Below, one piece after another: positions 62,048 through 64,000 of a stretch of 64,000 nucleotides of DNA. Within the stretch, counting starts at the first letter, position 1. Every line of letters begins with the position of its first letter. The translations under genes and the position numbers were made by a program. Source of the stretch: Clostridiales bacterium (lineage in GTDB: Bacteria > Bacillota > Clostridia > Christensenellales > QALW01); contig SVIH01000002.1 of NCBI GenBank assembly GCA_015069575.1, forward strand, positions 1 through 64,000. Direction: 5' to 3'. The notes under the pieces are model-generated. The model was not told the DNA's origin and made no database searches. It saw nothing but the letters and a program-made list of their open reading frames with translations.

Positions 62048-62398
62048 ATGAGGGAAGATAAATTATCCGATTTATCAATGCAATTATCCGTGGATGTATT
62101 AAAGTTGGCAAAAGAACTTCGCTTAAAACGCGAAAATGTAATTTCAAATCAGATTGCAAGAAGCGCCACAAGTGTTTGTGCCAATATTGCTGAAAGTAAA
62201 TACGGTCATAGCCGTGCTGATTTTATTGCAAAACTTGAAATTGCATTAAAAGAAGCAAGTGAAACGGGCAAATGGCTTGAAATGCTTTTCAAAACTGATT
62301 ACATTGATGAAAAAACATACAAAGCTATTGATAAAACTTGTTCCACAATTCGTATATTACTAATCGCATCAATAAAAACAGCAAAAGGGAATAAATAA
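62048..62398 (+). CDS. S23/IVS-type four-helix-bundle protein
   Basis: A 116-residue helical protein with the pattern of four helix bundle proteins encoded in 23S rRNA intervening sequences and elsewhere: LSMQLSVDVLKLAKEL, then NQIARSATSVCANIAES, and a KYGHSRADFIAKLEIALKEASET block. ATG 62048 is preceded by GAGGTGAT; the track's GTG at 62039 overlaps that site. It shares its general fold class with the DGR Avd of this window but not its motifs. It ends at a convergent bidirectional terminator. Function is unknown in the family; the upstream hairpin array is notable. Confidence 0.85.
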   Translation: MREDKLSDLSMQLSVDVLKLAKELRLKRENVISNQIARSATSVCANIAESKYGHSRADFIAKLEIALKEASETGKWLEMLFKTDYIDEKTYKAIDKTCSTIRILLIASIKTAKGNK

Positions 62399-62401
62399 CT
62401 A

Positions 62402-62431
62402 AAAACCAAGCCATTTTACAAGCTTGGTTTT
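62402..62431. terminator. Bidirectional terminator between convergent genes
   Basis: AAAACCAAGC and GCTTGGTTTT, perfect 10-bp arms, located between the four-helix-bundle gene and the XRE gene on the opposite strand. Confidence 0.9.
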
Positions 62432-62639
62432 ATTCGTTTTCATCTTCAACATACGTCATAACGTCTTCAACCTTGCAATTTAAAATCTTGCAAAAAGTTT
62501 CAATGGTATGCGTGCTTACACTTTCATTTCTTTTTAATCGTGTTATTTGCGCAGGGCTAACATTGTATTTTTTTATTAGCGTGTACTGTGTAACGCCTTT
62601 TTCTTTCATTGTTTGCCATAAAATATCATAAGAAATCAT
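62430..62639 (-). CDS. XRE-family transcriptional repressor
   Basis: A 69-residue single-domain helix-turn-helix protein: ILWQTMKEKGVTQYTLIKKY is helices 1-2, NVSPAQITRLKRNESVSTHT covers the recognition helix, and IETFCKILNCKVEDVMTYV is the final helix pair. It is divergent from the Cys-rich lipoprotein gene; the shared region contains two TTAACC-type operators. An AGGAGG site lies 11 bases before the ATG on the minus strand. It probably represses the lipoprotein promoter and may regulate itself. Confidence 0.9.
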   Translation of the reverse strand: MISYDILWQTMKEKGVTQYTLIKKYNVSPAQITRLKRNESVSTHTIETFCKILNCKVEDVMTYVEDENE

Positions 62640-62657
62640 AAAAATACAAACCTCCTA

Positions 62658-62709
62658 TTGACATATTAACCGATTTTGGTATATAATCATATTAACCAAT
62701 ATCGGTTAA
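62658..62709 (+). promoter_or_regulatory. Lipoprotein promoter with two repressor operators
   Basis: TTGACA (62658-62663), 18-base spacer, TATAAT (62682-62687). O1 TTAACCGATTTTGGTATA overlaps the spacer and O2 TTAACCAATATCGGTTAA (62692-62709) covers the start site. The reverse complement of O2 matches O1 at 15 of 18 bases. This is a layout for repression by the divergent XRE protein. Confidence 0.75.
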
Positions 62710-62730
62710 TATTATTCGGAGGTGTTTTTT

Positions 62731-63195
62731 ATGAAAAAAACCATATCACTTTTTTTGATTGTTTTTGTTTTGCTGTGTTTGGTGGCATGTGGGAAGGATT
62801 GTCCATCTTGCTCTACAGGTTACGTTAGATGTACTTCATGTGATGGCGATGGTGAACGTGATTGTAGTAATTGTTTTTATGGAACAAATATTTGCATAAA
62901 TTGTAAAACTGTAGATTGTAACAAATGTGATGATAGCCCAAGAAAAGGGTATATAACGTATGATATAGTAGAAGAAAGCATATATAGAGCTTCAGGTAGA
63001 TACAACCCGGAAAAATGGATGGTATGCTGGACTTGTAATGGATCAGGTAAGTTAAGAACTCAATGTTCATATTGTGAAAGTGGAAAAATTAAATGTACAG
63101 ATTGTAATGGACAAGGTAGATTCACTTGTACAAAATGTAATGGTTCAGGATCTGCAACTTGTTCCACGTGCAAAGGAAAATGTAAAGTATATTAG
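62731..63195 (+). CDS. Lipoprotein with DnaJ-like CxxCxGxG cysteine repeats
   Basis: A 154-residue secreted lipoprotein. The signal peptide KKTISLFLIVFVLLCLVAC ends in the lipobox LVAC. Eight or more CxxC pairs follow, several in DnaJ zinc-finger form (WTCNGSGK, CTDCNGQGR, CTKCNGSG). This suggests zinc-ribbon hairpins outside the membrane. ATG 62731 follows GGAGGTG; the track's GTG is inside that site. No J-domain is present. Function unknown; control by the XRE operators suggests conditional expression. Confidence 0.82.
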   Translation: MKKTISLFLIVFVLLCLVACGKDCPSCSTGYVRCTSCDGDGERDCSNCFYGTNICINCKTVDCNKCDDSPRKGYITYDIVEESIYRASGRYNPEKWMVCWTCNGSGKLRTQCSYCESGKIKCTDCNGQGRFTCTKCNGSGSATCSTCKGKCKVY

Positions 63196-63263
63196 TTGTT
63201 TAAGATTTTTTATATTATCAATAATGAAATGAAATTCATCATATCAGTTTCTCATTTTTCCAT

Positions 63264-63299
63264 CACCTCTTGCATACAATTTTGCAAGAGGTGTTTTTT
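63264..63299 (+). terminator. Terminator-like hairpin overlapping the next gene's ribosome site
   Basis: CACCTCTTGCA (63264-63274) and TGCAAGAGGTG (63283-63293) form an 11-bp stem followed by six T, and the right arm is the GAGGTG ribosome site of the gene starting at 63300. Confidence 0.8.
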
Positions 63300-63671
63300 A
63301 TGAAAAAAGTTAATTATTTACTGCAGATTTTAAAAGGAGTTTTAATTAGTGTAGGGGTAACCATATTAGGTATTGCGTTAATTGCGTTGCTTGTTAAGGA
63401 TGCCGATGCAGGCAGTAATCTTGTAAGCGGACTATCTATTGCAGTTAAAATTGTTAGTATTGCTCTTGGCACGGTGCTCTCAGCAATAAAAATAAAAAGA
63501 AAAGGTGCTATTCTTGGTGCTTTAATTGCAACACCGTATTGGATTATATGTTTTTTGCTTTCTTTGTTAAGCGCAACTCCTGTTTTTTCACTGGGAATTA
63601 TAATTGATTTTGTATTAACTGTGTTAACGGGTGTGTTTAGTGGCATATTAACAGTAAACACTTTAAAATAA
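63300..63671 (+). CDS. TIGR04086-like membrane protein
   Basis: A 123-residue protein with about four hydrophobic segments (ILKGVLISVGVTILGIALIALL, then VKIVSIALGTVLSAI and others) and basic loops (IKIKRKGAIL), typical of the YrzE/TIGR04086 family often next to secD/yajC in Clostridia. ATG 63300 is directly downstream of the terminator-like hairpin that contains its ribosome site; the track's start at 63270 is rejected. Role unknown. Confidence 0.75.
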   Translation: MKKVNYLLQILKGVLISVGVTILGIALIALLVKDADAGSNLVSGLSIAVKIVSIALGTVLSAIKIKRKGAILGALIATPYWIICFLLSLLSATPVFSLGIIIDFVLTVLTGVFSGILTVNTLK

Positions 63672-63726
63672 ACGATTTTTTTAGTGAAAAATTGGTAAAA
63701 ATTTAAGCGTGCACTTAATGTTAATG

Positions 63727-63755
63727 TTGACTAATTCATTAAGATATTATATAAT
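63727..63755 (+). promoter_or_regulatory. Promoter of the last, partial gene
   Basis: TTGACT, 17-base spacer, TATAAT; starts about 97 bases before the ATG at 63852. Confidence 0.85.
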
Positions 63756-63773
63756 ATAAAATAATTCTTATAT

Positions 63774-63835
63774 TGCGGAACTTTAACCAAATCATAATGG
63801 TTTGGTTACGCAATAAAGAATAAAGTTCTATTTAC
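63774..63835 (+). promoter_or_regulatory. Structured 5' leader of the last gene
   Basis: AACCAAA/TTTGGTT hairpin is nested within TTGCG/CGCAA, and GAACTTTA can instead pair with a downstream TAAAGTTC. Alternative pairings suggest a regulated leader, but no known class is recognised. Confidence 0.45.
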
Positions 63836-63851
63836 AAGGAGTGTCGCTTAA

Positions 63852-64000
63852 ATGAAGATAAAAAGCCTCATTAAGTTGATTTGCCTGGTGGTTATTGTAG
63901 CCTTTTTGGGCTTATGGGCCTTCGGTGCAAACGTAACCCTGTTCACAAAGAAGTTTGTGGCTTGGGATAAAAATATGTTTAAGGGTAATGATTTAGGATT
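63852..64000 (+). CDS. N-terminal fragment of a membrane protein, possibly SecD
   Basis: The gene runs off the window end; 49 residues are visible. It begins MKIKSLIKLICLVVIVAFLG with one hydrophobic segment and positive inside charge, as in the first helix of SecD proteins, and is next to the TIGR04086 gene as in Clostridia secD loci. AAGGAG lies about 10 bases before the ATG. The N-terminus alone cannot prove SecD. Confidence 0.45.
   Translation, partial: MKIKSLIKLICLVVIVAFLGLWAFGANVTLFTKKFVAWDKNMFKGNDLG

Noticed and set aside
61941-62171. Minus-strand ORF over the hairpin array
   Set aside because: Its reading frame runs through inverted repeats and into the opposite strand of the four-helix-bundle gene; no ribosome site.
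62048-62398. Second DGR Avd
   Set aside because: Same helical-bundle class, but no TR/VR pair or reverse transcriptase nearby, and the motifs match the IVS/S23 type rather than the phage Avd at 14529.

Overview
The window is a stretch of a low-GC, spore-forming Firmicute (class Clostridia, probably a gut Oscillospirales/Christensenellales-type organism). Supporting features are an ispH-rpsA fusion downstream of cmk-plsC, a GerW-type sporulation gene, a class 3 fructose-bisphosphatase, glycyl-radical chemistry and an oxaloacetate decarboxylase sodium pump. All assignments come from reading the sequence and supplied translations; no database search was run.

Bases 1-18475 are the late region of a siphovirus-type prophage, all on the + strand: portal, scaffold, SU10-like capsid protein, connectors, tail tube, two tail-assembly chaperone frames joined by a canonical -1 frameshift site (G GGA AAC), tape measure, distal tail/hub, DUF859-like tail protein, BppU-like baseplate protein, and then a complete diversity-generating retroelement (DGR). 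The DGR has a target gene ending in a 104-bp variable repeat (VR), a post-VR hairpin, avd, a 104-bp template repeat (TR) and a reverse transcriptase with YMDD and LGSQ motifs. VR and TR differ at 11 positions, and every one is an adenine in TR. A carbohydrate-binding tail protein, a small membrane protein, an amidase endolysin and a holin follow. The prophage ends beside the 3' end of a tRNA-Pro gene, a likely attachment site.

Bases 18700-36990 are host genes: a metallophosphoesterase; a glycyl radical enzyme with an unusual radical motif, its activase and a Sip1/raffinose-synthase-type alpha-galactosidase; DUF2953, GerW, a D-Ala-D-Ala carboxypeptidase and an rRNA pseudouridine synthase; a four-gene Na+-pumping oxaloacetate decarboxylase operon behind a structured leader; a flavoprotein, cmk, plsC, ispH-rpsA; and a D-2-hydroxyacid dehydrogenase.

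Bases 37090-58424 are two biosynthetic operons. The pyrimidine operon (pyrC-carB-pyrK-pyrD-pyrF-pyrE-pyrB-pyrI) lies behind a terminator-bearing leader of unrecognised type. The purine operon (purE-purF-purM-purN-IMP cyclohydrolase-AICAR formyltransferase-purD-purL-fhs) lies behind a ZTP (pfl) riboswitch. Its PurF has Gly where the glutaminase nucleophile Cys should be.

Bases 58487-64000 hold fbp, a small protein, a polysaccharide deacetylase, tRNA-Val and tRNA-Asp, and an array of different short hairpins separated by AACGATGTT-like spacers. The array feeds a promoter for an S23/IVS-type four-helix-bundle gene. An XRE repressor follows, divergent from a Cys-rich zinc-finger-like lipoprotein gene with two operators in its promoter. 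Last are a TIGR04086-type membrane protein and the start of a probable secD.
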